From NCBI GenBank assembly GCA_965153355.1, contig OZ231126.1, positions 52,700,001-52,764,000 of the forward strand: a stretch of 64,000 bases of DNA. The letters run 5' to 3'. Both the position numbers and the translations under genes were made by a program. The notes beneath the pieces were generated by a model. That model was not told where the DNA came from. It ran no database searches and saw only the letters and a program-made list of their open reading frames with translations. Position 1 is the stretch's first letter. Each line of letters starts with the position of its first letter. This DNA is from Flaccisagitta enflata (Eukaryota; Chaetognatha; Sagittoidea; Aphragmophora). Positions 11,830 through 23,663 of this stretch are shown one piece after another.

Positions 11830-12042
11830 AACATACAGATGATGATTTTTAGTTGAACAGTGGGTTTTATTGCTGTTTGACTTGTCCTACAATGTGAGGA
11901 AATGAAAAAGTGAGAGATGGTAATGGAAAGCAATTAATTATATGTTCTTTTCCAGATACACTTCATCAGGCTAATGGCAAAGTAAAAACAGAGAGAGACA
12001 TACATTATGAAAATCATCAGCCTGTGTAGTAAGAATGAAATA

Positions 12043-12079
12043 TTCGCAAAAGCGTCAGATGCTCAGCGGTACCAAAGGG
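12043..12079 (-). mobile_element. Family B terminal fragment
   Basis: TTCGCAAAAGCGTCAGATG followed by CTCAGCGGTACC, i.e. only the outer end of family B. Confidence 0.6.
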
Positions 12080-12204
12080 GTCCAGAAAAGACCAAACTAA
12101 GAAATCAGTAATCAAAACGGCCTCACTAGCCCCGTTTTTCGTGCTGAAGCCAATGGTCACGGTCCCGAGACCGTCAAATGACTGGGCACCCCACCACCAA
12201 GGCC
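12073..12204 (-). CDS. Candidate exon ending in a family B fragment
   Basis: Minus strand. After GTTTTGCCGATTCAG the sequence is open for 43 codons. It begins PWWWGAQSFDGLGTVT, continues GFSTKNGASEAVLITDF and ends WSFLDPF at a possible donor TTTG|GTACCGC. The composition looks coding and is richer in GC than its surroundings. The donor would be supplied by the terminal motif of a family B fragment (12043-12079), so this could be exonisation or chance. No family recognised. Confidence 0.3.
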
Positions 12205-12519
12205 CTGAATCGGCAAAACTACATTTTTTACATATTTTTGCTATTTTTTGGTAGTAAAATGGAGTTTGTTTTATCTGAATTATATTAAAACCATTCAGAA
12301 CACTCATGGCTGGTCATATGAGCTTATCATTACTGTCTTAGAACTAATGATGACCATTTGTACTCCATATACCACTTTGAGAGGACCATGGCGCCCTGTA
12401 TCAAGCATTTTTTGCAATATTGCAGCTACTGAAATAGTCCCTGCAGAATTGATGTTTTCACTGCAGCTGTGGTTGTCCTGTTGCTGTTATTGTTGATACA
12501 GTATTTGCTCCTATTTAAG

Positions 12520-12550
<31 letters not shown>

Positions 12551-12552
<2 letters not shown>

Positions 12553-12681
12553 CTATAAGAGGCTTTGTCCGTCCATCCGCTGGTCCGTTGGTCCGTCGGT
12601 GAGCACAAATGTGTGAAAACGCACATTTCCGCTCCTGCCCACCCGTCCGCAACTGGTGGCCATGTATCCGGCCTTGTTTTT
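12551..12681 (+). mobile_element. Family A, GTTGCG subfamily, left hairpin missing
   Basis: TCTATAAGAGGCTTTGTCCG, CCGT/TGGT units, then CCCACCCGTCCGCAACTGG and ATGTATCCGGCCTTGTTT. It starts inside a GTT tract. Confidence 0.75.
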
Positions 12682-12876
12682 TCTTCTCTTTTTTTGTTTT
12701 CAATATAACATTTTTGTAGTCATATTGCGATTGCTGTAGCATCTTCATTCCTGAATAATGAGCATGTGTATGTTGCAACCTAGTAACTCTATCGTCCCTC
12801 CGTCTGTAAGTGTTCAAAAGACTTACACCTGCTTGACATATAGGCGGAAAAATACTTAAGAAAAAGAACAAAAACT

Positions 12877-12981
12877 GTACTTCTAGTTGGCCCAGTGAGA
12901 TGAAATGTTAATTGTAGTGTCCTAACACATTTGAGATACTACAGTAGAAATTTCATCAAACTGGCTTGACTAGAAGTATGG
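12877..12981. repeat. Short imperfect palindrome L
   Basis: TACTTCTAGTTGGCCCAGT...ACTGGCTTGACTAGAAGTAT: inverted arms of about 46 bp with scattered mismatches. MITE-sized. Confidence 0.7.
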
Positions 12982-13013
12982 TTTTCAAACATTAGGCACT
13001 CTAGTGTTTCTCT

Positions 13014-13194
13014 GCACGCGACTCTACAACCCGCTTTCTCCATCCGCCGGTTGGTCAGTTGGTCGGTCCCCATTTTATTTTATTTTAAGATTTTATTTCT
13101 TTGACGTCACTGCTCTTGCCTAAATGGTCTAGTGACCTCAAATATGGCCCCCGCCCACCCGCACGTGACTTTGGTAGCCGTGTATCCGGCCAGG
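13014..13194 (+). mobile_element. Family A, GTCGCG subfamily
   Basis: CACGCGACTCTACAACCCGC, GGT-type repeats, CTGCTCTTGCC, CCCGCACGTGACTTTGGTAG and CGTGTATCCGGCC. The outer half of the left palindrome is lost. Confidence 0.8.
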
Positions 13195-13254
13195 CCTTTA
13201 GATTTTTCTATCCTGCCAAGAAGCAAAAATTTCCCAGTATAATCTGCCGAAAGC

Positions 13255-13397
13255 CATTTTTAGTTGCGTGCTACGCGACTACACCCCGCTTGGTCCGTCG
13301 GTTGGTCTGTTGGTCTGTTGGTAACACTTTACTTTTTTTATGTTTTTATTCTTTGACTGTACTGCCCCTGCCCAAATGCTCTGGTGACCTCTATCTT
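13255..13397 (+). mobile_element. Family A, right end truncated
   Basis: TTTTTAGTTGCGTGCTACG then CGACTACACCCCGCTTGG and TGACCTC; lost before the distal arm. Confidence 0.75.
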
Positions 13398-13446
13398 TCT
13401 TATAACTAAATATAAATGAAGAAAAAACATGATGTCAATTGTATAT

Positions 13447-13688
13447 GTTATCTATTCTATCGCTGACCATCCAACACTTTTGCGACTTTTATTCAATGGG
13501 AATTTGAGAATTGAGAACCTTCGGGGGAGGGTGGCACATATGTACGTACGGACGGATGGACGTAAGGAAATTCACCCCTGTGTGCTACAGGACATCAACC
13601 CTTTGGGGCCGCTTCTCAAAAAGGAGAAAATTCCCCATATATGTGAAAGCATAAGTCATTGATCTCTTCAGGGCTGCTGCCAAAAAAC
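13447..13688. mobile_element. Family B, short internally deleted copy
   Basis: CTGACCATCCAACACTTTTG, then both subtype motifs (GTGCTACAGGACATC and GAAAGCATAAGTCATTG) with hairpin remnants and almost no core array. Confidence 0.6.
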
Positions 13689-13845
13689 ACTGAGTGAAGG
13701 CCAGGGTCTCACATGACAGTATCCTTACTATTATAATGACGATTCTAGGTTATTGTTGCTCATCATTTTGAGGAATGATGGTACCGGTTTCTGCTGTTTG
13801 AGGGGTTTCAGAACACGTAAAACCATCCGTAAGTGTAGTATAGCA

Positions 13846-14011
13846 TTTTTAGTCGCGGAAACGCGACGCTACACCTTGCTGTGTCTGTTGGTCGGTCCAT
13901 CCGTCCATCCATCCATTGGTCCGAAATATTTTTGAATTGCTATTGGTTTATGCATAACTGCTCCTGCCCAACCATCCGCGACTGGATTGCCGTGTATCCG
14001 GCCTTGTTGAA
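13846..14011 (+). mobile_element. Family A with GAAA-loop hairpin
   Basis: The left hairpin is AGTCGCG-GAAA-CGCGACG (13851-13868). The distal arm TCCGCGACT at 13975-13983 is the exact inverse complement of AGTCGCGGA. It ends GTGTATCCGGCCTTGTTG. Confidence 0.85.
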
Positions 14012-14020
14012 AGAAAAGAA

Positions 14021-14790
14021 AAAAAGAGAATCAAGTCAGTTTTGGGGCTTTTTAAGTCTTCCGTGTTGCATTGTGGGTCAAGGCAGTTATAGGCAGAAAA
14101 AAAAAATGGCATCTAAAAAGATTTCCATTCTCAAATACAGTGCCACATGTAAAAAGGTTGTTAGCAGTTTAATGTCTAAATGGCAAACAAAGCCTGGAAA
14201 AGTTGCTAAATTCAGCAACTTCACAACCAGAACAAGTTGTTAAAATCAACAACTTTACAACCATTGGAATGGCAAGGCTCAAAAAGTGCTTTTAAGTTGG
14301 TGAAATCAGCAACATCAGTGAAATCAGTGAAGTTGTTAAAATCACCAACTTTAACACAAAAAACCTTTTTTGCCATTTTGTGCCAGTTTAAGAGGAGTAG
14401 TATCCCAATTTTTTTTAGTTTTATCATTGTCACTATTATGGGTGGTTTTGAGGAGAAAATGGTGAAAATCGATGATAACATATTTTGAGAAAAACAAAGA
14501 AATGTCATTTGGTCTAAATCTTTTGACCATGAAATCCACACATATATTGTCTGATTTTGTATATATGGGTGACCAAAAATATTTGCCTCTGATTTTTCCA
14601 TCTTTAGTAACGTGTTTGCTGACAAAAACAAGAGGGGTTCAAGATTTTTTGGAAGAAGATAAGGAAAAAAAATAGATCAATATTCCAGTACCACCAACTT
14701 TTTATGACAACTTTAGAGTCAGCAAAGTTGGTAACTTCACAACAGGGGTTGGTAAAGTCACCAACTTCATCTTTACCCAGCTGCCAGATG
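14021..14790. repeat. Inverted duplicate F, right arm
   Basis: Inverse copy of 11058-11829. Its left edge directly abuts a family A element ending at about 14011. The corresponding 136-codon frame is 14221-14631 on the minus strand. Confidence 0.9.
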
Positions 14791-14962
14791 GCGGTGGCAC
14801 TTTGAATAATTGTTTTTTTTTTTTCACATCATGGTGGAAGGAGTACAAGGCTTACAGCGGACAGGGGTATTAGATTCATGTTTCTAAATACTTGAAACCT
14901 GTGCAGTGTGCACCTATAAAACTATTCTTTTTATATGGGTATTTGTCTGTCTGCCTTTCCGA

Positions 14963-14964
<2 letters not shown>

Positions 14965-15003
<39 letters not shown>
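14965..15003. repeat. (CT)n microsatellite
   Basis: Short CT run. Confidence 0.9.
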
Positions 15004-15004
<1 letters not shown>

Positions 15005-15793
15005 GACTTGTTTACCATAGGTTCACTATGCTTCGTAAATGATACTATATGTCATTTTTTTTTCCTAAAAAATGACAGCAACTACATCCGTGGCTTTATT
15101 ATTCGAGGGAAATAAAATTCTCTTTACGATTTCTCTTTATGATTTGTCTGCAACGTAACTTAAAAAGCAGAACAAAAATGGAGTAATAAGAGTTAATGTC
15201 GCAAAAATGCGGGAAAAGGCTGGTGAATTCTTCATCAGAATGAAAGACAACAAAATGCACAAAAAAAAAATAAGAAAAAAAAATGCAAGTTCATCAGCAA
15301 AAGATTGAAAAATCTGAACAATCAGACCTAAAATTCTGGCATATCAGAAAAAAAGAAAAATAAGGGGGGGGGGCATCTGTTGTGTCACACAACTTGTGTG
15401 TGTAGGAGGGGGGGCATTTTTTGTTTGTGGGAGGGAAAGAGGGAAAGGGAATTCGCGGGGATTAGTGAGGAATTCAGACAACAACAAGGTACTTGGGATT
15501 GTAAGGATTTTCCCCATAAAACCACGCTGAAACTTCCATGAAATCGTTAAACTGGGGTTTCACCTCACTCAGTCAGCTTCGCCCATAAAACCAATTTCCA
15601 AGAGGAGATTCCTCAATTCCGCAACAACATTTTTTTTCGTTTTTCTATTTTTTTTTCTTATTCGATGAACCAGATTTTTTTTCTCTCGCGGAGTGGGAAT
15701 GTCGAAAAGTATTTCGACGTTACTCCTCAATTCTCCTTTTTTATGTCTTTGTTGTTATCCTATTATGCTTTTTCCTCTATTGGGTTTCTTTCT
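15004..15793. other. No feature recognised
   Basis: Non-repetitive DNA with A-runs and a G-run near 15364; no convincing exon on either strand. Confidence 0.5.
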
Positions 15794-15877
15794 AGTCACG
15801 TGCACGCGACTCTACGTATCTACGTCTGTTGGTTGGTCGGTCTCTTCGGTCAGTATGTTCGTAACACTACGCTCTTA
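15794..15877 (+). mobile_element. Family A fragment, left end
   Basis: AGTCACGTGCACGCGACTCT followed by TTGGTCGGTC units; truncated. Confidence 0.7.
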
Positions 15878-16005
15878 AAGCCATATAATAATGTTTCTTC
15901 ATCACTGTCAAAATCCAAATGTTTGAAAAACCTATTTCATCACTAACCTCGGGTAAACATGAATCAGGCTCTGTTCTTCCACCACCAACCTCCATTCTGT
16001 TTCTT

Positions 16006-16190
16006 TTTCCTTTTCCTTTTCCTTTTCCTTTTCCTTTTCCTTTTCCTTTTCTTCCTTTTCTTCCTTTTCTTCCTCCTCTTCTTATTATTTTTTTTTCTAT
16101 TCCTTCTTCTTCTTCTTCTTCTTCTTCTTCTTCTTCTTCTTCTTCTTCTTCTTCTTCTTCTTTTTCTTCTTCTTTTTCTCTCTCTCTCTT
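16006..16190. repeat. (CCTTTT)n then (TTC)n tract
   Basis: Hexanucleotide CCTTTT units to about 16055, then TTC/TTT to 16190. Confidence 0.9.
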
Positions 16191-16349
16191 TTTCCTCTTC
16201 AATGGTTGAATCCCGTTTTACTGACAATATATTTTTCCTGTCTTTCTGGGCGCGAGCTTAGACCAACAAAGAACGGAAAAGCTAACAAGGAACGAAGGAG
16301 GCAGACTCTTCAAAAGCAAACATTTTCCGCCATCAGAGGATAAGCGAAT

Positions 16350-16694
<345 letters not shown>

Positions 16695-16815
16695 GATGAG
16701 AATGGAGGTAGATGAAAGGAGGAGTTGAATCAGGCGAAAACCTTCAAGTGCGGAAGGGATGCGTTTAGACTGATAGGATGAGTCGAAGTAGGACCTATGG
16801 ATCATCAATCAATTT

Positions 16816-16908
16816 TCAGTCACGTGCACGCGACTCTACACCTTGCTTTGTTGGTCAGTAGGTCCAACCATCCGTCTGTCGGGCCATCTGTCTGTCCGTC
16901 CATAAGTC
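16816..16908 (+). mobile_element. Family A fragment, left end
   Basis: CAGTCACGTGCACGCGACTC, CTTGCTTTG, CCGTCTGTC units; runs into a GGGA/GGAA tract (16913-16978). Confidence 0.7.
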
Positions 16909-17288
16909 GCAGGGGAGAGGGAGGGAGGGAGGGAGGGAGGAAGGAAGGAAGGAAAGAGGGAAGGAAGGAAGGAAGGAATGCAGCATGTATACATGCAGTT
17001 GTGTGTGTTACTGTAAAATGAAGCACGCGACTGTTGGCGTTTTGGGCTTGTTAATTGATAATTATGATAAAAATGGACAGGAAAACTGTGGAAAACGAGG
17101 AAGTTCATATCAAGGGCTTGACAATTCACAGTGTAGAGAGAGAGAGAGTCCAGGGATTGAAACCAGCGCTGATTTGAGGGACTAGAATGCTTCAAGCAGT
17201 TCTTTTCATCTTGCATTCATGGACGGGAATTGACTAATCTGGTGTTCGTAAATCAAGAACCACAGGTGCTCAGGGCACACTCACATAC

Positions 17289-17332
17289 CTCATGTTCATT
17301 CCTCTGAGTTCGCCAATTCAAACCCCAAAGAT
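17289..17332 (-). CDS. Candidate 44-nt internal exon, family unknown
   Basis: Minus-strand interval bounded by ...CAAGCAAAGCAG on its 5' side and GAG|GTATGTGAGTG on its 3' side. Two frames hit TGA. The third is open: two bases completing a codon, then LWGLNWRTQRNEHE, ending in phase 0, which would fit the phase-0 start of the syntrophin exon at 5742. The peptide does not resemble the syntrophin region expected there, so it may be another gene, a variable linker or chance. Confidence 0.3.
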
Positions 17333-17521
17333 CTGCTTTGCTTGGAAATAAGAAAAGTACCAAAGAGTCAAAAAGCACGTCAGAAATGTGCACAAATCAT
17401 CAACTATGGTCCTTAAAAAAAGTGAACCACAAATTTCCCGTGTCCACAAATCATCAAGTTTCGGGCCAAAAGAGCAAAAGCAGACTTGAGAGAAATGTTT
17501 TCCAACGACAAATGTGAGAGT

Positions 17522-17747
<226 letters not shown>

Positions 17748-18169
17748 TAGGGAACGAGGAAAGCAGGAACCTACGTATGAGAGGGGTTAGGAATAGGATT
17801 GACGAACAAGTGCCAAAACAGTTCGTTCCCTCAATTGTTTGCTCGCGTTCCATTCAACGGTAGGGTGGGTAAAAGGGGTAGAGTAATGTTTGTTGGGATG
17901 GTTTGATTATGGAATGATGCTGGAAGGTAAAGACATCAAAAGGCGGTGCAGCTTTGGTTTAGGCGAGATGTGGGTGTGGGACGCGGGCGGTTAAAAATAG
18001 CGACGTTTAACGCAAAATGGTTAAGGACCATTAGTAAAGGTGGTGTGGTGGCGAGATACATACTTTTTACATAGGGGAATAAGAAACGTTCTGTAAAAGA
18101 TTAGTAAAGCTGTAACGCTGCAGGGAGGGCCAAGGAGAAGGTAGGGCCAAGGAGGAGGGAGGGCTTGGA

Positions 18170-18625
18170 GATATGGTATGGCTGAGACTTTGTGGGGTAA
18201 TCTTTGCGGTTGGGGTTGCGTGTAAAGGGAGGGGTGGGTCTTGAAGTAGGGTATATGAGGCTGAGATTCTGCGGGGGAACCTAAGGGATGGGGAAGGGGG
18301 TCGCAGAGGGTCAATGCTGAAACTTTGCGGGGAGGGGGGGGTGTTGGAGAGAGGTAAATTGAGCTAAGACTCAAGGGGTGGGGGAGGGGGTCGCAGAGAG
18401 GTAAGTAAAGCTGAGACTCAGCGGGAAAACCCCAGGGGTGGGGTAGGGGGTCGGAGAGGGGTATATAAAGCTGAGACTCAGCGGGGAGGGGGAAGGGGGG
18501 AGGGGAGGGGGGAGGGGTGGTAGAGAGGTAAGTAAAGCTGATACTCTGCGGGGGAACCAAAAGGGTGGGGGGTGGGGTCGCAGAAGGGTAAGTAAAGCTG
18601 AGACTCAGCGGGGGAACCCAGGCGT
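18170..18625. repeat. G-rich minisatellite, unit ~55-60 bp
   Basis: Degenerate units containing GGTAAGTAAAGCTGAGACTC and GGGGGAACC / GGGGTCGCAGAG. A minus-strand frame of 243 codons (18021-18752) stays open through it, giving a Pro/Ser-rich repeat (AESQLYIPLSDPLPHP). That frame is worth noting but has no other sign of coding. Confidence 0.75.
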
Positions 18626-18629
18626 CGAC

Positions 18630-19175
18630 AATCCATTTATTTGCTTTTTCGATCCTCACTCTTGAAAAAGGAAAAGCGCAGGAAGAAGAGGGAAAGTGGA
18701 GAGCAAAGAACGGATGCGTCCTCAAAATTGCACGCTTATCACACAGGCACAAGGCGGTACTCAGAGAGACACAGAGTCACAGAGAAACATAAATATTAAC
18801 ATATTTGCACTTTTATGTTAAGGTAATTGAAGGAAAATGAGTCACGAATGCAGAGCAGAATCAGTCATGTGTGATCGAGACAGGAGCGACAGACAGGTGT
18901 TGGAGAAACTGATGAACAGACCGATGGATTTGGTAGAGTTTCAGGGAAGCGCCTCGAAAAGAAGGCAAACGGCGCGAAAGAAAATCCTTTGGGAGAAAAA
19001 ATTCAGCTCACATTCGCGCAGTTAAAAGTTACGTGCCTTAGAAAACCGCATCAACACACGTGCACAACCCAGGTCATGTGCGTGTAAACAGCGAGACCAA
19101 GTCACAAAGTTGTTCTCTATTTGGCAGAGAGAACCAAGTTCGACACGCGACATGGGTCATATACAGGTGAACAGA
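18630..19175. other. No feature recognised
   Basis: Unique sequence with a 62-codon plus-strand ORF at 18837-19025 (MSHECRAESVMCDRDRSDRQ...), not supported by anything else. Confidence 0.4.
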
Positions 19176-19176
19176 C

Positions 19177-19452
19177 AAAATACCAGGCCTGTATATAATT
19201 AATGGGTTTGGAGATGGGGAAGAAAATGGAAGGAGGGGGGAAAGAGGAAAAAAGAGAATTTGGGGAAAATGTAACTTTTGGCAGTACCAAATCAAAAAAA
19301 CTGATTAGTAAAATACAATTTAGCACTATCTTAGCCTTAACTAGACTGTATCATTGCCTTATGGGGAAGAAAATCACACAACATGTCGCGGGGAAGAAAA
19401 TCTAAAGGGGGGGGGGAAATCAAAGGTGACTCAATTATATACACCCCTGCAA
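19177..19452. mobile_element. D-type inverted ends, short copy
   Basis: The left edge CAGGCCTGTATATAATT and right edge AATTATATACACCCCTGC are inverted. The right part (19296-19450, with GTCGCGGGGAAGAAAATC) matches in inverse the right flank of the satellite element at 33184-33358. Confidence 0.6.
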
Positions 19453-19512
19453 AATACATTAAACTACATACAAACATAACAAGTGCACACCTAGGAATGA
19501 ATAGATTGACCT

Positions 19513-19708
19513 GGACACAAGTGACGCGGGGTCACAATATCGTTACGAACGGGTGGGCAGGGGCGTCCAACTCCCATGCACACTCCACACCCATACACAA
19601 AAAGCATCGGAAACGCTCGTTTTCCCACTTTTTGACTTGTATTCACACAACTGATGACCAACAGATGGACAAAGCCTCTTTTAAAGTTGCGCGTCCGCGA
19701 CTAAAAAG
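19513..19708 (-). mobile_element. Family A, variant 3' end
   Basis: Reads AAGTGACGCGGGGTCACAAT where most copies have the CCGGATACACGG end; then GGTGGGCAGGGGC, a spacer, GACAAAGCCTCTTTTAAAG and arm GTTGCGCGTCCGCGACTAAA. The same variant end recurs in the copy at 60902-61156. Confidence 0.75.
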
Positions 19709-19767
19709 CGATAAATGATGAATGATATATTTATGCTCAACCCACAATCGCTGTTTGCCTTAAGACT

Positions 19768-20022
19768 TTGGGCGTGTTTCTAGTGAGCGCCAAAAACGCG
19801 TTTGTTCCCGTGAAACACAATAACAGCGTGAACACATATTCAAGAATTTCAACTGTCCCACGAGGGAGTGAGCGAAGTGAGTGAGCGAGCCCGTGAACGG
19901 AGCATAGCGAAGCGGAGCGCTGTGGAGCGAGTGAGCGGAGTGAGCGGTACGAGCAAACGAACGTAGCGAGCGACTGAGTGACAGGTTCAAAACGCGATTG
20001 TCTGTGACTAGAAACGCCCCCT
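19768..20022. mobile_element. GAGCGA-rich element with inverted ends (copy 2)
   Basis: GGGCGTGTTTCTAGTGAGCG at the left, GACTAGAAACGCCCC at the right; interior as in the copy at 9460-9724. A possible 4-bp CTTT flank on both sides, unlike the 16 bp of copy 1. Confidence 0.7.
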
Positions 20023-20112
20023 TTATGAGATAATTGGGGTTGAGCATATGCTCGTTTCCCAGCCTGGTCTTATCAGGTAGGAAACTCTTCTTCTTCTCAT
20101 CCTCTTCTCATC

Positions 20113-20207
20113 ATGGAGAAGACGACGATGGAGAAGGAGCAAAATTGCCAGTTGTGGAAAGTTGCAAATCGCGGAAAGCAAATTGATGATAAAACCCACT
20201 ATCAAAT
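20113..20207 (+). CDS. Candidate first coding exon, family unknown
   Basis: Plus strand. ATG opens MEKTTMEKEQNCQLWKVAN and the frame runs to a consensus donor CAAAT|GTAAGTC after 95 nt. No downstream partner exon was found. Weak evidence; it follows a GAGCGA-rich mobile element. Confidence 0.2.
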
Positions 20208-20289
20208 GTAAGTCAGATATTTGAGCTTGCAACAAAGTTTACTTTCAATAGGCTCACTCACTCTGTGATTTCTTTGTTTGTTTTTTTTT

Positions 20290-20666
20290 GTCGCGTGCAC
20301 AACCCGCTTTGTCCGTCGGTTGGTAGGTCGGTCGGTCGGTTGGTCGGTCGGTCACACTTAACTTTTTTTTATTTCTTTGACCTCACTGCTCCTGCCAAAA
20401 TGGTCTGGTGACCTCAAATATAGCCCCTGCCCACCCGCACGCGATTTTGGTAGCCGTGATCACTGTACTAGTCGCTTTTAAAAATAGCGAAGCCTCTTTT
20501 CTCGATTTACATTTTGAATATGATATCAACCGTCCTCGTGCTATATTTATTGTTGTTACATTACGTTGACTGAACTGTTATGCAATTGCTAGAGATCGAA
20601 ACAATTGGTCTAATTGCTACTATGTTGCTTTCTACCTTTCCATTTTCAGTGTATCCGGCCTTGTTT
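20290..20666 (+). mobile_element. Family A interrupted by a ~190-bp insertion
   Basis: The element runs normally to GGTAGCCGTG (about 20457), breaks, and resumes at 20648 with GTGTATCCGGCCTTGTTT. GTG is present on both sides. The inserted sequence begins ATCACTGTACTAGTCGCTTT and matches nothing else obvious. Confidence 0.75.
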
Positions 20667-20741
20667 TATCACCAACGCACAGTAGGCTTGGCCAGTCGGT
20701 TTAAACAAATCAGTTAATACTCTTGGGTTACAGTACCATAA

Positions 20742-20865
20742 CCATACGCGGGTGAGTGGGCAAGCCGGCAGGGGCGCATTTAAGGTTTTCACACTTTGTC
20801 TCTCTATCATCACGGAGTGACGAATGGACAAATGGACGGGCGGACAAACTTATTACAGAGCCACT
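20742..20865 (-). mobile_element. Family A fragment, decayed
   Basis: ACGCGGGTGAGTGGGCAAGC, CAGGGGCGC, then GGACAAATGGACGGGCGGAC; arms no longer complementary. Confidence 0.5.
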
Positions 20866-21074
20866 CATTTGCAACCAAAATCGGCAAAAAATGATAAGTG
20901 TAACGGGCCTTTGTGTTACATTTTACACAAGGACAATGGGGCAACAGTCGCATGCTCCGTTTTACATTTACACACACAACTACATAATTACATAATCGCA
21001 CAATTACATGATGATACCACTACAATTCAAAACTACCTTCAAATGCCCAATGTGACTGAAATTTGAAAATTTCA

Positions 21075-21140
21075 CTGACGGACCGACCGGCGAACCGACT
21101 GACAGATCAGCGTATAGGGTCGCGCACAAGCGTGTAGAAA
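21075..21140 (-). mobile_element. Family A fragment, decayed
   Basis: GACGGACCGACCGGCGAACC then GGGTCGCGCACAAGCGTG. Confidence 0.5.
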
Positions 21141-21465
21141 ACACTATCAGATCAAAGTAGGATCTTAATTCAAGCGCAAGCTTGCGGATAATAAATGAAA
21201 TAAACCTGAGTCGCGACTTAGAATAAAACGCTTTTTATGGAGAAAGAAAAACACGTTTTCTTTACAATCAAGATCGCAATGAGGAGCCCGTAGAAGCGGC
21301 AAGAAAAATCTATGCGCAACAACAGCGAGGAAAAAGAAATTAATGAGATTTCGCTGAAACGAAGAAAATCAGCCAAAAGAGGCTGGGCAAAAGAATAGGA
21401 AGATAGAAGAGAACTGAGAAGCTGTGGAGACAGAGGGAAAGGAACAAAATGATCAAGATGGAGAA

Positions 21466-21712
21466 GAAGAAGAAGGAGAAGAAGAAAAAAAAGAAGAAGA
21501 AAAAGAAGAAGAAGAAGAAGAAGAAGAAGAAGAAGAAGAAGAAGAAGAAGAAGAAGAAGAAGAAAAAGATGAAGAAGAAGAAAAAGATGAAGAAGAAGGA
21601 GAAGAAGAAGAAAAAGAAGAAGAAGAAGAAGAAGAAGAAGAAGAAGAAGAAGAAGAAGAAGAAGAAGAAAAGGAAGAAGAAGAAGAAGAAGAAGAAGAAG
21701 AAGAAGAAGAAG
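21466..21712. repeat. (GAA)n microsatellite, ~245 bp
   Basis: GAA/AAG with scattered GAT and GGA; encodes only poly-Glu/Lys/Ser frames. Confidence 0.95.
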
Positions 21713-21810
21713 GACCCTGGGAGAAGATTAAAAGCAAAACCATCTGAATCTTCTCGTTCCCTCAGAAAAAGAAAAAAATGAAAAAGAGGAACAGAGAGAT
21801 AAAGAAAAAA

Positions 21811-21990
<180 letters not shown>

Positions 21991-22283
21991 AGAAAGAGAG
22001 AAAAGAGGGGAGATTGCTTAAAGAGAGGAAAATGAATGAGAAGGTAAAGAAATAGAAAAAAGAAGAAAAGAAGAGAATGGTAAGAAAGCAAAGATGAAGA
22101 CAGTGAAGCTGATGTTAATTAGGACGCAGACAAGGAAGAAGATAAATGAATACAAGAAAAAAAAAAGGAAATCTAAAAGAAAAATGAATAAATGGGGGAA
22201 TAGAAATAGGATACCCAATTGGAACCAAAGTGAACTTATATCTGATACACCCCTGCCAATGACAGGCCGTCATTCCCCTAAGA

Positions 22284-22494
22284 AACAAGGCCGTATACAC
22301 GGCTACCGAAGACGCATGCGGGTGGGCAGGGGCAGGGATAAAAAAGGCTAATCAAGCATTTGGGCAGGAGCAGTAATGCAAAAAAAGCCGAAACCGCAAA
22401 AAAAAAAATTAAGTGTTACAGACCGACCGACCGACCGACTGTCGGACCGACCGACCAACCGACATAGCGGATTGTAGAGTCGCGTGCACCATCT
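22284..22494 (-). mobile_element. Family A, nearly full length
   Basis: AAACAAGGCCGTATACACGG, GCATGCGGGTGGGCAGGGGC, GACCGACCGACCGACC, CGGATTGTAGAGTCGCGTGC. The distal arm has drifted (GACGCATGC). Confidence 0.8.
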
Positions 22495-23410
22495 CTGTCA
22501 TACCAAATTGAAAAAAGAAAAAAGATTATAATAATAAACTTTCTTCAACAATGTCAATCAAAATTCAATAATCAAATACGACAATGATCAAGTGTCGGAC
22601 TATTGAAAAAAAATAATCGTAACAAAATAAAAAGAATAAAACAATTGGCAATTAAAAAGAGCAAAATTGGATCTTTTCCAAAGAGAAAATAAAGAAAAAT
22701 ATTCAAATCCAATCGGATTTAATCAGAGAGAGAGAGACGAGTAAACATCGCGAAAAGAAAATGGGAACAAACAATCCAACGCCGCGCACAAGCGTAGCAA
22801 CAACGACGTGCAAATGCCGCCTCAGATTTGCAAATTTGCAATCCGCGCTGCATGACGGTTTTTCCAAAAGTTATGAATAATGGAACAACCGCCAAAGACG
22901 AGTGGGGAAAAAAAGAACAACCAAGGAGAAAAACAATAACTATGAGAAAACAAAAGAGTGGAAGAAAAAAGAATCTGAAACTATGTAAACCGAAAGAATG
23001 AATAATCAATCAAAACAAGCAAAAGAAAAATAACAAAGGAAAAAAAAAACTCACAAAAGAAAACAACAACAATAACAACATGTCGGGAAATGGCTGGTCA
23101 AAAAAAACAAATATACAAAGGGCATCTTCATATCCTCCAACCGTCATCCTAAAATCTCTCTAAAGCCTCCCTTTAAAAATGGAGGAAAAATAGAATCCGA
23201 GTGGTGACAGCCTGACATAAACTGACACAAACTGACAACTACTTGACATACTGACAGCGCGCACTTGGATAGCAATCTGAGCGCTGATGGCAGCTTATTA
23301 TAGAGTAAAGAAAGCTTTTAGCAGGTCTTTATCTGTCTGGAAATGCATCTCTGAAATATTTAACTACCAAACCCATTGAAATGGCTTGTGAAAGAAAAAA
23401 ATCACGAGGA
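22495..23410. other. No feature recognised
   Basis: AT-rich unique DNA with many A-runs; no exon or repeat family seen. Confidence 0.5.
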
Positions 23411-23417
23411 GAGGTTT

Positions 23418-23663
23418 TTACTGAGAGAATTTTGAGGGGAAACACGAAGAGGGGAAAAAATCCATGCAGTCAAGTCCATTTGGCTCCCATATGGCGATAA
23501 AGCCGAGAAAGAATGTTCTTCCATGATATTCAATCAAGCTTCGCAAAAGCTGGTGCCTTAACAAGAGATATTTGCCTAATTGCCGGAAAAGCTCCGGAAG
23601 CTTAAGCAAGAAGGGCGGCTTTTTATCAGGTAAGAATCCAGCTGCTACATATGACAACAACAC
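23418..23663 (-). other. Open frame of 81 codons, uncertain
   Basis: Minus frame reads LPELFRQLGKYLLLRHQLLR and EYHGRTFFLGFIAIWEPNG. The plus strand ends this block with a donor-like ATCAG|GTAAGAATC and is also open (LSKKGGFLS). Either could be an exon; neither is supported enough to choose. Confidence 0.2.
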
